A stretch of DNA of 64,000 nucleotides from Cycas panzhihuaensis (lineage: Eukaryota > Cycadophyta). How positions within the stretch are numbered: the stretch's first letter is position 1; every line of letters starts with the position of its first letter. Both the position numbers and the translations under genes were made by a program. The notes under the pieces were generated by a model. It was not told the origin of the DNA and searched no databases. It saw only the letters and a program-made list of their open reading frames with translations. The stretch is taken from positions 95,549,741 through 95,613,740 of the forward strand of contig CM041465.1 in assembly GCA_023213395.1 (NCBI GenBank), given 5' to 3'. Below are positions 37,582-49,940 of the stretch, piece after piece.

Positions 37582-38208
37582 TTAGAAAGCAGAAAAAACT
37601 TACAAAAAACTGTAAAAACTACATAGACTCACCACTAATTTAAACCTACAAATCTCTGTATAAACTTGCCCCCTTTCTATCTTGGCTCTCTGCCTCCTTG
37701 AGATTTTTGGAATACCGAGCTTAGACAGATAAGTTCCTTCTTTGGCTGAAGTGCCTATGGCATCAAACCCTTTGTAGAGAATGCTGAGTTATGTCTGGGG
37801 CCACTCAGATCTGACTGCTTGTGGAATCACCGTGCCCTTATGGAGTTGTAAAGTCGTGTCTCTTCCTGTTCTCTTTGTCGCCTGGATTTCTTGCTGGAAG
37901 AACTCCACCCTACCACTATCCTTGCTCTTAAACCCATGACCCACCCTAGCCAGGGTTACTTACCCTTCACCGTCGCCTCTCCTTCCAACTCATCTTCCTC
38001 CATTTGCCTCAAAGAACTGGTACATCTGGCTGTCTTTCCTATCTCGAAGAAGCCTAGATCCTTCCATGGCCTTACGCCATCATAGATACCATCTGGGAGG
38101 ACCCCCCCCCTCACCTTTAACCCTGTTCCCTGCAAACCCTAGTCGTTAGGTCTGTGAATACACAGAGCCATTTGTCTCTTCGCAGATCTATTCAGATCTC
38201 TAGTAATA
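37582..38208 (-). promoter_or_regulatory. LINE-2 5' leader / presumed internal promoter
   Basis: About 630 bp upstream of ORF1, GC-richer than the surroundings, with a 9-base C run at 38101-38109 (plus strand). L1-type LINEs carry their promoter in this leader. No specific element can be assigned. Confidence 0.55.
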
Positions 38209-38223
38209 TACTTTAGTACAATG

Positions 38224-39263
38224 TTTCTAAATATATTTTTTAGAAATTTTAATACAAAAGCCATAAAGGGTAAAAAAATAATTCAAATTTTTACTAAAAT
38301 ATTAATTTTTCTAAATCTAGATACATATTATTTTACCTTATTTTATAATTTTTTTCTCACAAAATTTATAAATAATAATAAATAGGCGAAATTTTCTAAA
38401 AATTACAAACATAGAGGCCTAAATGATGGAATTTGAATGTATGATAGAAGAAAAAAGCATTCAAAATATCATTTCTAATAATATAATAAAGTTAGATTTC
38501 TAAAAAGGCATAATTTTTTTTTTGCCCAAAAAAAAACACAAAAATAGAATCTTGCCAGATTCACTATCTCAGAATCCAAACTTCAATATGTCAAAAGATT
38601 TATCTTAATATGTATATTAACTTTTCCTTCCATATCATCTCAAAACATGGACAAAAGGCTATCTAAAACAGCTTTGCAACATTTTATATGGGGTTGAGTA
38701 GGTATATTCAACATCTATCAGAAAACTGCAAAGATCTCATTAACTAATGGATGAAATTTGATGATATTCATCTCAAAATATTCCTGAGATATAAATCTAC
38801 TAGATCTCTTAAAAAGACTTTCAAATTTTTAGCTCATATTTAAAGGATTTCATTTGAGAAAAGTATCCTAGGTTACTCATCTATAAAATTTGACATTTTA
38901 TTTTAGCCAAAACTAGTTGTTGTAACCAGAATTTGAAGCTACTCTAGAAGAAAAAAAATGATCCTCTTGGCAAGGTGACCTTACACATCAAATTTCATTA
39001 AAATCTGATATGGTCAAAATTTTTATAAAATTTTAGGCCTTCAATGCTTTTGAGGTTGTTTCAGCAACTAAATGACTTCAAAAATTTATTTTTTTCACTT
39101 TTGAAATTTTGCACACATGGAAAACATAGCAACATACAAAATAATATAATTTTAAGCTCTTTAATATAAAAGAAAGTTCTTAAATAAGCTCTCAACCTTA
39201 TATGTGTGAATGAGAGGTATTAATGGCTCCATACAAGCCTAGTGGGGAAATGTGGCTAATAAT
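38224..39263 (-). other. C3 leader, part 2
   Basis: AT-rich sequence between the LINE-2 insertion and the C3 primer-binding site. It contains an A-run in GCCCAAAAAAAAACACAAA near 38523. No gene is supported. Confidence 0.55.
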
Positions 39264-39276
39264 GGCTCTAATACCA
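39264..39276 (-). other. C3 primer-binding site (tRNA-iMet)
   Basis: On the minus strand TGGTATTAGAGCC lies 2 bp inside the 5' LTR. It differs from the standard tRNA-iMet site (TGGTATCAGAGCC) by one C-to-T change. Confidence 0.88.
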
Positions 39277-39278
39277 GT

Positions 39279-39584
39279 TGTTGGGTGAAGGATATAGTTA
39301 CTACACTCTAATATACTAAAACAATAGCACATAGTAAGAGAAAAATAAAGAGAATAAGATTGAGAGCAAAAATAAGAGGTGAGAATTATAACTCTCCCTT
39401 TTACATCCAGCCTTATATATCAGAGGATATGTATTAGGGTTTCCAAAGGAGTTTCTTACCTAAGGACATGATCCTAAAATTACACTTAAATATAAATGAA
39501 ATTACATTTAACTATGTGACTTAACTAACCTAAAGTCACTTTCATATAATTAATCTATTAACCTTGATGCATTAACATTCATCA
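39279..39584 (-). repeat. C3 5' LTR
   Basis: 306 bp. Plus-strand start TGTTGGGTGAAGG, end CATTCATCA, followed by target duplication ATGTC. It is about 85% identical by eye with the 3' LTR. Confidence 0.92.
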
Positions 39585-42500
39585 ATGTCTTCATATCTAT
39601 TAGATCCTATAACCTATATTAAATCTATATTTGTATTAGTTTATAATAATTTATAACCTGTGTCATCACTTGTAACATGTAAATTTGTCATCCATTAAAC
39701 TTATCTTCTTTAAGCATTATTATGTAAAACTTTTAATCAATCTATATATAGTAAATGTACAGTCATCTATAATCAACAATGACTAATTATAAATAACCAA
39801 CCTATAAAAATATAAATGAATCATTTATCAACTAATAACATCAACCAATAATATTAACCAATATATGAAGTATTTTCTTGAACATCTTTATATCTTCACT
39901 TATAAAGATGATATCAAATATTATCTATTCATCAATTATCAATATTCTTATAAATAAAAAATAATTATTGATATCCATATAAAATAGTAACCATCTACTA
40001 AAATACATTGGTAACTAATCATCATAATAACTAGTTTTATAGAATATGCTTCTTGTACATGGTTCATTAACAACTAAGAGTAGCATAAAATATTTCTCAC
40101 CTCTTATATATGAGATTAATAACATAATTTATGGGTTGTACAAGAGTAGTATTATTTATCTTACCTCTTGCATATAGAAAAATATTTTATGTACTACCTT
40201 CATTACATTTTTGCATATATATATCTTTCTTTTAGTAATAATATAAGTCATCATTGTCAACAAATCATAAAATATACTAACTCCAAGAACAAGCTAAACT
40301 ACTTGGCTAAGATAAGCTAGTCATAATAAGGTAATATAAATTGTGTATTTTCATACTTTTCTTCATAGATAATGAATCAAATTTCTCAATGATAAATAAT
40401 TTTGATATCAACTAGATAACCTCAACAATTATTATTAGTTGGATAAACTCAACAGCTAATTGGTATGTCAAGTAATCAATGTATAAGACTTTTCCTCTTT
40501 GTCTTATAAAATAGGTGAAATTCTCAATCTCTTATTAATAACTTATCTCTCTACCAAATAATCTAGGCCCTTTATCAAGATATTAAGTGGTGTTTAAAAC
40601 ATGTGTTAGTAATCATTCATTTGTTATCAATAAATAGGTGATTTATCATTTGACTAATACTGCCCATTACACTAAACCAAATAATAAATTCCAAGCAAAA
40701 ATTTCATATCTAGTATTTTAAGAATATTTTTACATCAATATCTTGATAAATATATCTCACTTCGTAAATTTTTGGTTCATCATCAATTAATAATAATATC
40801 ATCATCATATTAGGAACCTTTGAAAACATTAGAATATATAATTTTCTTTTTTTTGAAAGCATTTATAAAATGTATTTTTTCTATGAGGTTAAGAGCACTT
40901 TAATCAACTTTATCTATTAATATCTTTGTCATCTAATTTTTGAAATCTATTTTGTAACAATTCATTTTAACTGTCTTAAAATTCTCTTTCAACATAACTG
41001 ACAAGGTAAAAAATAAATACTCTAGTAAAAAATTATAATCAAAAGAGTGACAATATGTCCTAAAAAAGTGTGTGATCCTTAAGATTTTTTTTGGAAGGTA
41101 AATAAAGAAAATATTAATTTAAAAGCTAAAATTTACAAATAATTAAGGGTATCTTATAACTTGGTCCCTTAAAGATTTAACATTTAGAATAGAGAAGAGA
41201 GAGTTAGAGAGATTTTTCTTCAATGATTTGCAAAGGGAGCTAAAGTGATTTAAATGAGAGACTTATAGTTAAATCCCCTTTTTGATATACTTGCAAGCTT
41301 GATTGAATGTTGGAATAAATTTTTGAAAATATATAGAATTACAAATCTTTCAAAGTTCATATAAAGTACTCTTGAAAACTAGAAACTAAAGGCCTACTAG
41401 AAATCAATAATTTTTAAACCATCCATAGGTGAGGGACCAAGTCTTATTTATAATAAATGAGTAAATACGAATTTGCCTATTTTTGATATATGAAAAGCCT
41501 TGATCAATTTTAATGATTTAAAAATCATGGCCTAAATATTTTGGATCAAAGGATAAAACCACCATCTGTGCTAAAAAAATATTTAGCCCCTTTCGTCTTG
41601 GACACTTGGTCACGTGTTGAGTCTATATGACCATTTATTTAGGTGCTAGGGAACTTTGTGGATTTGAAATTTTATTAAAAATAATTAAATCTAGTTTTGC
41701 AAATATACAAAAAGAAAAAAAGATTTATAATTTCTCATGTCTATGGATTTAAAAAATTTATTAAATATAATTTATTCAAGTAAATCACTTATAATTTTTT
41801 AAATCTTTTCATAAAATTTCTCTGAAAAATTTCTTCTTTATGAAAAATTGATCAAATGTGTATACTTCATTAGCTAACTGCATGGCATCTTTTGTAGAGG
41901 GTGGTCTATGGTCAATGGTCTAATGGTGTTGGCTATGGCTTGATTTCTTTTATATTTTATTAGTACCATAATCATTTGATCACCCTATGTGTCTACATGA
42001 TAAATCCTTATGCATCTATATATTCTTCTTTGTTTGATTTCTTTTATATAATGAATCCATGACTTAACCAATCGATCTCTATATATACGAATTTGTTCTC
42101 TATATGTGGGTATTTAATAACTTTTATGCATAGGTAAAATTCTCTAGATTGATCGTGGCTCTTCTTTAAATACATATTCAAGGATGATTATGGAAACTTC
42201 TATTTGATTAGATTATACATCTGCATAGGGGTGTTCGATTTATGTAACATCCATGGTAGGATTTTCCTTCAACTTTTGTTCTTCTTCTATTATAGGCATA
42301 TTTATCTAGTAGCCTATGTCATTATTTCTACTTGTAGTTGTCATTAATTAAGCTATGGTGGCTATGGAATCTCAACTAGGTGTTTTCTCTCCATTTAGGC
42401 ATAACTTCACACTTATAAATCAATGAAAAGAGGATATAGGGTGATGGAAAAACTTTAGATTGTAACCTCCATTTTGGTACAATGTGACATGGTCAATATT

Positions 42501-43615
42501 ATATGTGTTTCATACACATCTATGTATCTCCATAGGCAAATCCATGGATCTTTATTAACCACACTATATCTAGGTGTACAATCATGTAAGTTATGTTCCT
42601 CAACTATTACTAATGCACTATCTTTATTTTCATCATAACCCTTTTTTAAACCTTTGTATACCTTTTAAAAATAAACCAAACCCTTATTCATAAATCTTAG
42701 TGCCAATATGTTAAATATGTTTTAATATCACCTCATCAATATGCTTAAAAATCCTTGTCATTATATAGGTAATCATGTCCTCAATGTTTTTTATCAAACT
42801 ATTCATGACACCCTTATATTTTTGCTTCATATATTATAATAAAATCATACTCATATATTTATTCAACTCCTCAAATATGCACTTTATAATAATGATGCCC
42901 TTATATTTATCACATCCCATTTCATGCCATTATAATAATTCAATATATGCTACATACCTTTAATTTGATATCAAATACCTATAATTCATGCCACTTTTCA
43001 TACCTCATACTTATTAATTTTTGCTACTCATTATATTGTATAGGCCTACTACCCATTTGACATATTGACGAAGTACTGGGTGTTGTTTTCTCTTATAGGA
43101 TGATTAGTCCTAATTTGGTTATTATGTTCTTAGAAATAAATTATTATTGTTAATTATGAGATTTCTAGTCTCACAAAATCTTGATCACTTCTATAGGTGG
43201 ATGGCCTATATAGGTGAATATAATTGGCAATAGTTTCTTTTTTTTTATCTTAATTATTTAGTAGACTTGCTTTGAATATCTACATGTTTATTGAATATGG
43301 CACCAACATGTTAAAATAACTACCTATAATAAATCTAATAATATACCATCAGTATTGGTGCTTCATCATCATGTGGCTTTGACTACTTCATCTATATGTG
43401 ACTTTTATCTCATATTCATCAACTTCTTCTAGCCCCTAAATCATGATCATATGTCACTAGCATAACTAGTATATATAGATTTCTAGCTAATCAAATTACA
43501 CCTCATATACTAGCTCTTTAACTATCTTTATCAATGACATATTGGCTCATCAATTAACTCATATAGGCTTCCTTTATACTTGCACAAGATCTTTTATAAT
43601 ATGGCTAACAGCCAG
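39585..43615 (-). other. X1 interior (main part), non-coding
   Basis: This is collinear with X3 (55843-56371 and 62577-64000) from about 39590 to at least 41880. Matching blocks are at 39850/56160, 40010/56310, 40080/62590, 40320/62840, 40890/63440 and 41690/63740. A block of about 480 bp (41088-41570) has no counterpart in X3. From 41900 to 43615 I find no frame or motif on either strand. Conserved repeat structure without coding capacity makes X a LARD-like family. Confidence 0.75.
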
Positions 43616-43627
43616 GCTTTGATACCA
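43616..43627 (-). other. X1 primer-binding site (tRNA-iMet)
   Basis: On the minus strand TGGTATCAAAGC directly abuts the 5' LTR. It is the tRNA-iMet site with one G-to-A change, and it fixes the orientation of X1. Confidence 0.88.
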
Positions 43628-44135
43628 TGCTAGAATTTGGAAATTAAATTTGATATCATGTTATGATATAATGAGTATATATAATAAAAATATAACAAGC
43701 ATGTGTAATGAAAAACTCATGAGAAATATATATATGTAGAGTAATAAAAATGAATTATAAAGTAAATAACATATCAAACATGTAATACATATTCAATAAG
43801 CATTTACCATAATAAAAATAATATATTTATATGTGAAAAACCTAATATAGGAAAAAACATGGGAGAGCATGGAGATTGGAGCTTAAGTATATCTCTAAGA
43901 CTCAAACCTTTCTCAAGTTCTCAAGTGGTGTATGTATATACTTATATCAATAGTCACCTCATAAGTAGCATATTATTTCTATTAAGACTTTACGTCATCC
44001 AATAGGATGTTTATATGGGTATACGTGGATATCATATCTATTAATATATTTGATGAGTGAGGTTGTGTATGTGTTTACAATATTAACATTAAACATCATA
44101 TATATGAATAATTATTCTAACATTTATATATTTCA
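43628..44135 (-). repeat. X1 5' LTR (R2)
   Basis: 508 bp, plus-strand TGCTAGAATT ... ATTTCA. It is alignable with R1 and R3 throughout. Directly beyond its right edge the minus-strand sequence encodes the start of C2 Gag. Confidence 0.88.
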
Positions 44136-44250
44136 ATGCCATCAAAATAGGCTTCATTCTTCTTGATCATAATAAGTAATTTTTTCTATCAAACATTAGA
44201 ATAATCAAATTTAAAGTAGATGTAACCATCATTGCCAATGTAATCCACAT
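44136..44250 (-). pseudogene. C2 Gag N-terminal piece, displaced 19 kb by X1
   Basis: The minus-strand translation reads LMFDRKNYLL*SRRMKPILMA. It resembles the conserved copia Gag N-terminus (F.G.NY..W...M...L) with TGG changed to TGA. The next expected residues (DLW.LVE..Y.. type) appear at 24797 as YDLQEFVKNDYTPP. The split Gag shows that C2 was the target of the X1 insertion. Confidence 0.65.
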
Positions 44251-44779
44251 AAGAGTGCAATAAACAAATATAAAACCAAGTAATAAAATAAACAATCCCT
44301 CATACATAGGATATAAGACATATCCCTCAAACTTGGGACCTCCTTTTGCCTCCTTATCCCCAAATAGAGAGACTAAAACACCATCAAAAAATACTTTTAT
44401 TAAATGTCAATTATATAAATCCATTAGGGTTTAAACAAATTAACTTCCATTAGGGTTAAAATAAATAAATAATAATTGTGTCAATGAAAAAAATAAATTC
44501 TTTAATTTATACATAAAATTTTACTATGAAACATCAAATTTAACCCAAAATTATTATATCAAATTATCATAAAAATTTATTGAATAATAGATCAAAATAG
44601 AAACCTTTAAATAAGGATTCTAATAATTTGATTGATTCAAAAAATAGACACCCATAACTAAAGATATGGGTAAAAATGCACACCTTGATATTGAAAAATC
44701 ATGGAGCTAAATAGAATAGGGTTTTACCCTTTTCTAGTTTGGTACCTTATTAGGGAATGTAGTCACAAAGGAGGGATTA
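44251..44779. other. Unassigned; presumed C2 leader and older flank
   Basis: AT-rich sequence. By position it should hold the 5' leader and LTR of C2, but I could not identify its primer-binding site or an LTR matching the sequence near 21463. Confidence 0.4.
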
Positions 44780-46328
44780 TTAATAGACTTGACTAAATCG
44801 ACCATGATCTTAAATTTCATAAATCCAAAATATATAAAGAGTTCAAATTTTTTTTTGGGCATCATTAGATATTATAATAAATTCATAAAGGATTATGCAC
44901 GTATATATTATCATAAATTCATAAAGGATTATGCACATTAATGAAAGATATTGGCTAAGAATGGATGTTAAAACATGAACTAAAGTTTGATCTTTTGAAA
45001 ATGAAATTTTCTTATACCTATTCTAAAATTTCCTCAATGGGAGAACCCCTTCCATATGCATGTTAATATGTCTCTATATGCAATTAGTTATATGTTGACA
45101 CAACCAAAGGATATTACTACAAATCTTCCTTTTATGTTTTGCAAGTAGGAAATTAACATGAGTAGAACAAAATTATTTTATAATAGAGTGAGAAGGATTG
45201 GACATAGTATATACCCTTTATAATTTTTATCATTATTTATTAGCAAATCCTTTTGTCTTCTTTGTATATGACTAGACATTATAATATTTAATTAATAAGA
45301 TAGTTTTATAGGAAAAAATCAGTCATTGGATGATGTTATTTTAAGAAATCAATTTTAAAACTATTATTAAAAAAGAAATCAAGCATATTATTCTATATCA
45401 ATTATTTAGATAAATTAATGGAGAAAAATTCAATGGTGTGTTTTCTAATTTTTCCAATAGCTAATTATTTTCAGTTGAATCAATTCTATAGTGGTATGTA
45501 TAGATTGTTAGATATCTAACCATTTGAAAAATGCTTATGGGTTTATAAAAATTAGAGCAGTGGCATTTGAAAAAGAATCTCTACCTTATCAATTGATCCA
45601 TGGAATGCTTTATAAATTAGGGCCATAAGAAGTGTTGAGATGTTGTGTTTTAAAGCATAAGATTGAATCAATTCTTCATGAAAGCCATAAAGGCATGATG
45701 GCATGACATCAAGGTTAGTAAAGTTTAAAGGAAAAGATGCCATATTTATAGTCATTAATTATCTTACCAAGTATGGACACTTTGATGCAATCATCTTACA
45801 ATTGTTCACAACTTACTAACTTTTTGTGAAGAATATTCATAAGCTAGATGATTTTATTAAGAAAATAATGTTCAACTAAGATCTCAAATTTACTAGTAAC
45901 TTTTGGAAAGAACTATTTAAACTAACATATATAAAACTCACAATGAGTATAACATATAACCCATAAATAAATGGCTAGTTAGTAGTAATCACTACACATT
46001 TAGAAACATGTGTAAGATGCTACACTAGAGAGAATTTGACCAAATGGGTAAAATGGATCCACTTAGTCAAATACTAATATAATACAAACTATCATTCGAC
46101 AATATAAATAACCTCTTTCATAGCCTTATATACTTATCAACATCTAATTATAGTTGATTATTTACAAATGGCTATACAAGCATTAATAGATCAAAAATTG
46201 GTCTAACAAGCATAATAAATAATTTGGTAACTAAACCATAACTATGATATAGCCAAGAATCAAATGAAATAACAAGTAGAACAATAATACACCAAAAGGA
46301 TGTTTGAAGTAGGAGATTAAGTATATAT
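44780..46328 (+). pseudogene. G5: Ty3/gypsy pol remnant (RT end, RNase H, integrase), first part
   Basis: The plus-strand translation gives NFFLGIIRYYNKFIKDYA (RT-RNase H linker, about 44850-44905), locally duplicated over about 37 bp (44866-44938). It then gives FHMHVNMSLYAISYMLTQPK (RNase H, about 45050-45110, catalytic Asp changed to Asn), an integrase-linker region near 45590-45700, and integrase core residues INYLTKYGHFDAI (45755-45795), LKFTSNFWKELFKL (45885-45925) and WVKWIHLVKYxYNTNYHSTI (46045-46105). It breaks off at FEVGDxVYI (46305-46328), where C4 is inserted, and resumes at 50939. Confidence 0.88.
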
Positions 46329-46573
46329 TATTATAAACCTAGTTCATAACTTGAAAACAATTCCCAAATGCAGAAGAAAGCACATGAGAACACTGAGCAA
46401 TTTTATAGTCAACAGATCAAATAATTAATTGATAAGATATGAATGGTGTACAATACAGTGGAGGCCTCATTTATAGGTGCATAATAGGCCCCTTCACTTA
46501 TAAGTCATAACTCTTTAAAGATGCTCTTTCGATTAATCAATAATTAATTAATCCTTTAAGGAGGTCTATAACA
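46329..46573 (-). repeat. C4 3' LTR
   Basis: 245 bp, plus-strand TATTATAAACC ... GAGGTCTATAACA. The first bases match TGTTACGAACC of the partner with CpG-type changes. It ends beside the polypurine tract. Confidence 0.92.
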
Positions 46574-46574
46574 A

Positions 46575-48451
46575 TTCCTCCCCCTTAAGATGTTTCACCC
46601 ATGAAACATAGTCAAACGATTATAGTCCCTTAAACAAATGATATCCTTTGTTGTAGTAGAGTCCATTAAGTAATTAGTCAGATGTTGTAGGCATTTTTTG
46701 GAAGATTCTTTTAGTTGAAAACCTCAGCTGTATTTTTGGGATACTTGTGGTTACTTTTTGATTTCTTCACCCTTATTCTTATGTGGTATGACTTTAGTTT
46801 TGTTCAATCTTTTTCTTGATAATGTGATGGTTCTTCCTTCTTTCTTAAATCGAATAAATTGTTCATCTATATTCATTTCAAAGGTTCTAAGTATACTGAG
46901 CTATTGACTTCCCAACATAATATCTACACCACCGACATCCATGATGTAGAAATATTCTATAATACTGACATTATTAAACATGAGGTTAAGGTTCTTCATT
47001 ATACCTTAGCCTAAGATTACTTGTCTTCCTCTAATAGTTACGTAGAAATGAGGAGTCCTTAATGGAAATAACCTCAGTTATTATGCATAGTTTTGATCAA
47101 TAAAATTATGTCTGCTACTTGAATCTATCAAGATTGTTACAACTTGATTTTTGATAGGTCCCTATAACTTTAATGTATTTGATTGATTAAATTTGATTAT
47201 AAATGATGGTGACATTTGTGGATGGTTGACCCCGAGATTACAATATCTCTCTTAATGTTCCAAATGATGATAATTTCCTTGATTATTTTTTGACCCTTGT
47301 TCTTCTTTGTCAATATTGTCATCAGGTAGTAATCTAATTGTATATAACTAGTTCTTTTGACATCTATGCCTAGGTTCCTACTTCTCCTCACATTTGAAGC
47401 ATAGGTTTCTTCTTGTTAACTCTTCTTGTTCTGTTTTTATTTTTTGAATGATTGGTTTGGCAACTCAATTTAGATTGATTGATAATTGTTTGTGTTGAAT
47501 ACTTGGTAAAGGATTATGTCGACCAGGTGGAGGAATATAAAGATTTATGCCTACTTTACGTAAGGCATTGTGTTTATCTTCATGTATTTTGGTTAACTGT
47601 ATTGCCTTGTTAAGATCCTTTAGTTCTTAAATTTTAACATCATCTTGGATCTCTATTATCAGACCATCTATATATAATTAGATAAGTCAATTAGTTTGGA
47701 TATCTTCTAACACATAGATTAGCCTCATGAATGTTACACTGTGTTCTTCCATAGAACTAGTTTGCTTTAATTTATATAACTCACAATAATAATCGTGATT
47801 AGATACAGTTTCAAATCGCTTAATGAATAAATGCATGAATTATTTCCAGGTTATTAGTTGATCTCGAAATGAAATTCGTTTGACACACTACCATGGTTCA
47901 CATGCTATTCCATCCATGTGCAGGGTGGCTAAAGAGACTTGCTCTAGTGGGTTAATTTCTACTAAACAAAAGTAATTTTCCATTTTTTGGATCCACACCC
48001 TTGGATCATGTAATTTTTTCTCAATGTTAAAATGTTGTATCACATTTTTTTCTAATTTTTTCATTTTCTATGCTCGTACATTTTGTAGGTAGTTAAAGTA
48101 TGCCTGAAACCCTATGATCTTTTGTTCTTCAAGGGTTAAATTGTGATGCTCATTAAGGTATTTCCTAATAGCTTCATTTTCAGTATTAATTAGAGTTATC
48201 TGAGGACTTGAATATTTTTTAATGGTGTGATTTCTGATATAAGACTACCAACTCATTGCCTCATCTTCTGAATCAGCAAAAATCATATCCTCCTTTCTAC
48301 TCATTGCTATGATTGTTAATTTATCCAAAATTTGGTGTAAAATATGATTCAAAAGGGCATTTGATGTCTGAACTGCATCACAAACTTCTTGAGAAATTGG
48401 TTTAATGATATATTTTTGGATGGTATTCTTCACAATTTCTTTTATATTCAT
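46575..48451 (-). pseudogene. C4 Gag and protease, decayed
   Basis: Starts at ATG 48451 (MNIKEIVKNTIQKYI...). Gag contains HFNIEKKLHDPRVWIQKMENYF (about 47960-48025) and further retrotrans-gag-like sequence. It is followed by a CCHC knuckle LCFKCEEK.EPRHRC (about 47365-47405), protease TILIDSSSRHNFIDQ (about 47095-47140, DSG changed to DSS) and GGVDIMLGSQ.LSILRTFEM (about 46895-46950). The frame then ends near the polypurine tract. The coding part is about 1.9 kb. The absence of everything after protease looks like a deletion in the family or in this copy. Confidence 0.8.
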
Positions 48452-48951
48452 TATCTTGATAATGGTATAGGTGTGATTCTAGCACTTGTCTATCATGTTT
48501 TGGTTGTTCAACAAAATTAGATAGTGTATACTTTTTCTGTTGTCACAAATTGTCTTTCTTTACTAATGCATAAATTTCATGTAATATGAGCTTTAATATT
48601 TAAAATAAACAAGATTCTCTATCTTACTTTGTGATGGCTTAAGAAAGTTTTATAATATGTGTAACAATTATAAGGGCATGTATGAATTACATCCCTTCCA
48701 GAAGGAACTAGATAGATATGAGAATACAAAGATTAATGTTTTAGAAAAATACTTGTGTTATCACTATAACTATAATTAAATGTAAATGTAAATGTGCCTC
48801 TTAAGATTTAATCAAGAGACTATAGGCACATCAATAAGCACCACTACTAAGAATATTATACACAAAGATCCACACTATTAACTTTATGCACTTTGCTAAA
48901 TATATTAAAAAATATAAATATATTATAATTTATAAAATATTACTCCTAAAA

Positions 48952-48954
<3 letters not shown>

Positions 48955-49013
<59 letters not shown>
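48955..49013. repeat. (AT)n microsatellite 1
   Basis: About 59 bp of uninterrupted AT repeat at the inner end of the left arm of the inverted repeat. Confidence 0.98.
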
Positions 49014-49017
<4 letters not shown>

Positions 49018-49073
49018 TTTGAAGTCATCCTTGTGCCAAATTACATGAGCAATGCAAAATTAAACATTGACGT

Positions 49074-49211
<138 letters not shown>

Positions 49212-49876
49212 TAGATAGTGAGTGCTGGATGTCACTTGCACTAAGCCATATATACATATTATTGGCTTTCAAGTCAAACATCATATCTAACTACCTTTAT
49301 GTCAAGCTACTTTGACTATTAAAAATTATCAAAGGTTCAATATATATGCTTATACAGATTTATTTATATAGAGCCACTTTTAAATATGCAATAGTCGCCC
49401 TATTATCATCATATATATATTAAGGTTTTGGAAGTAATATTTTATAAATTATAATATATTTATATTTTTTAATATATTTAGCAAAGTGCATAAAGTTAAT
49501 AGTGTGGGTCTTTGTGTATAATATTCTTACTAGTGATGCTCATTGATGTGCCTATAGTCTCTTAATTAAATCTTAAGAGGCACATTTACATTTACATTTA
49601 ATTATAGTTATTATGACAACAGAAGTATTTTTCTAAAACATTAATCTCTATCTTCTCATATCTATCTAGTTCCTTCAAGAAGGGATATAATTGATACTTC
49701 CCCTCATAATTATTACACACATTATAAAACTTTCTTAAGCCATCACCAAGCAAGATAGAGAATATTGTTTATTTTAGATATTAAAGCTCTCATTACATGA
49801 AATTTATGCATTAGTAAAGAAAGGTAAATTGTGACAATAAAAAAAGTATACACTATCTAATTCTATCGAACAACCA

Positions 49877-49878
<2 letters not shown>

Positions 49879-49934
<56 letters not shown>

Positions 49935-49940
49935 ACACAC
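49879..49940. repeat. (AC)n microsatellite
   Basis: About 60 bp of AC repeat with one T interruption, directly outside the right arm of the inverted repeat. Confidence 0.97.

Larger units (their letters stand above)
31642..38208 (-). mobile_element. LINE-2: near-full-length L1-type LINE
   Basis: A 6.57-kb element with a perfect 15-bp target duplication, TACTTTAGTACAATG, at 31627-31641 and 38209-38223. It has a short decayed poly-A tail (plus-strand T run 31643-31649). Order on the minus strand: 5' leader (38208 to 37582), ORF1 (DUF4283-like domain and CCHC knuckle), ORF2 (AP-type endonuclease, RT, zinc finger, RNase H), 3' end. It is inserted in the leader of C3. It is the best-preserved element of the window: one ORF2 frame is open for 292 codons. 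Confidence 0.95.
25391..39584 (-). mobile_element. C3: Ty1/copia element interrupted by LINE-2
   Basis: LTRs lie at 25391-25693 and 39279-39584, flanked by a perfect 5-bp target duplication ATGTC (25386-25390, 39585-39589). The primer-binding site (39264-39276) and polypurine tract (about 25695-25704) both confirm minus-strand orientation. Without LINE-2 (31642-38208) the element is about 7.6 kb, including a long leader of about 2 kb and a full gag-pol order. The LTRs are roughly 85% identical by eye. It is inserted in X1; the flanks rejoin into sequence collinear with X3. Confidence 0.93.
24798..44135 (-). mobile_element. X1: non-autonomous LTR element split by a nested copia
   Basis: Two related LTRs (24798-25311 and 43628-44135) flank an interior of about 4.1 kb once the copia element C3 (25391-39584) is removed; the element itself totals about 5.1 kb. 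A tRNA-iMet-type primer-binding site lies inside the right LTR, so the element reads on the minus strand. The interior (25312-25390 and 39585-43615) shows no gag, protease, RT or integrase, so it is LARD-like. It sits inside the gag of C2, whose two halves lie directly outside the LTRs. No matching target duplication could be found, in line with its age (LTRs about 80% identical by eye). Confidence 0.82.

Noticed and set aside
11951-43627. tRNA-Met-like sequences
   Set aside because: These are 12-13 base primer-binding sites next to LTRs, not tRNA genes; no cloverleaf surrounds them.
24793-44140. Target-site duplication for X1
   Set aside because: The 5-bp flanks (CTATT and ATGCC) do not match under any small shift I tried, so none is claimed.
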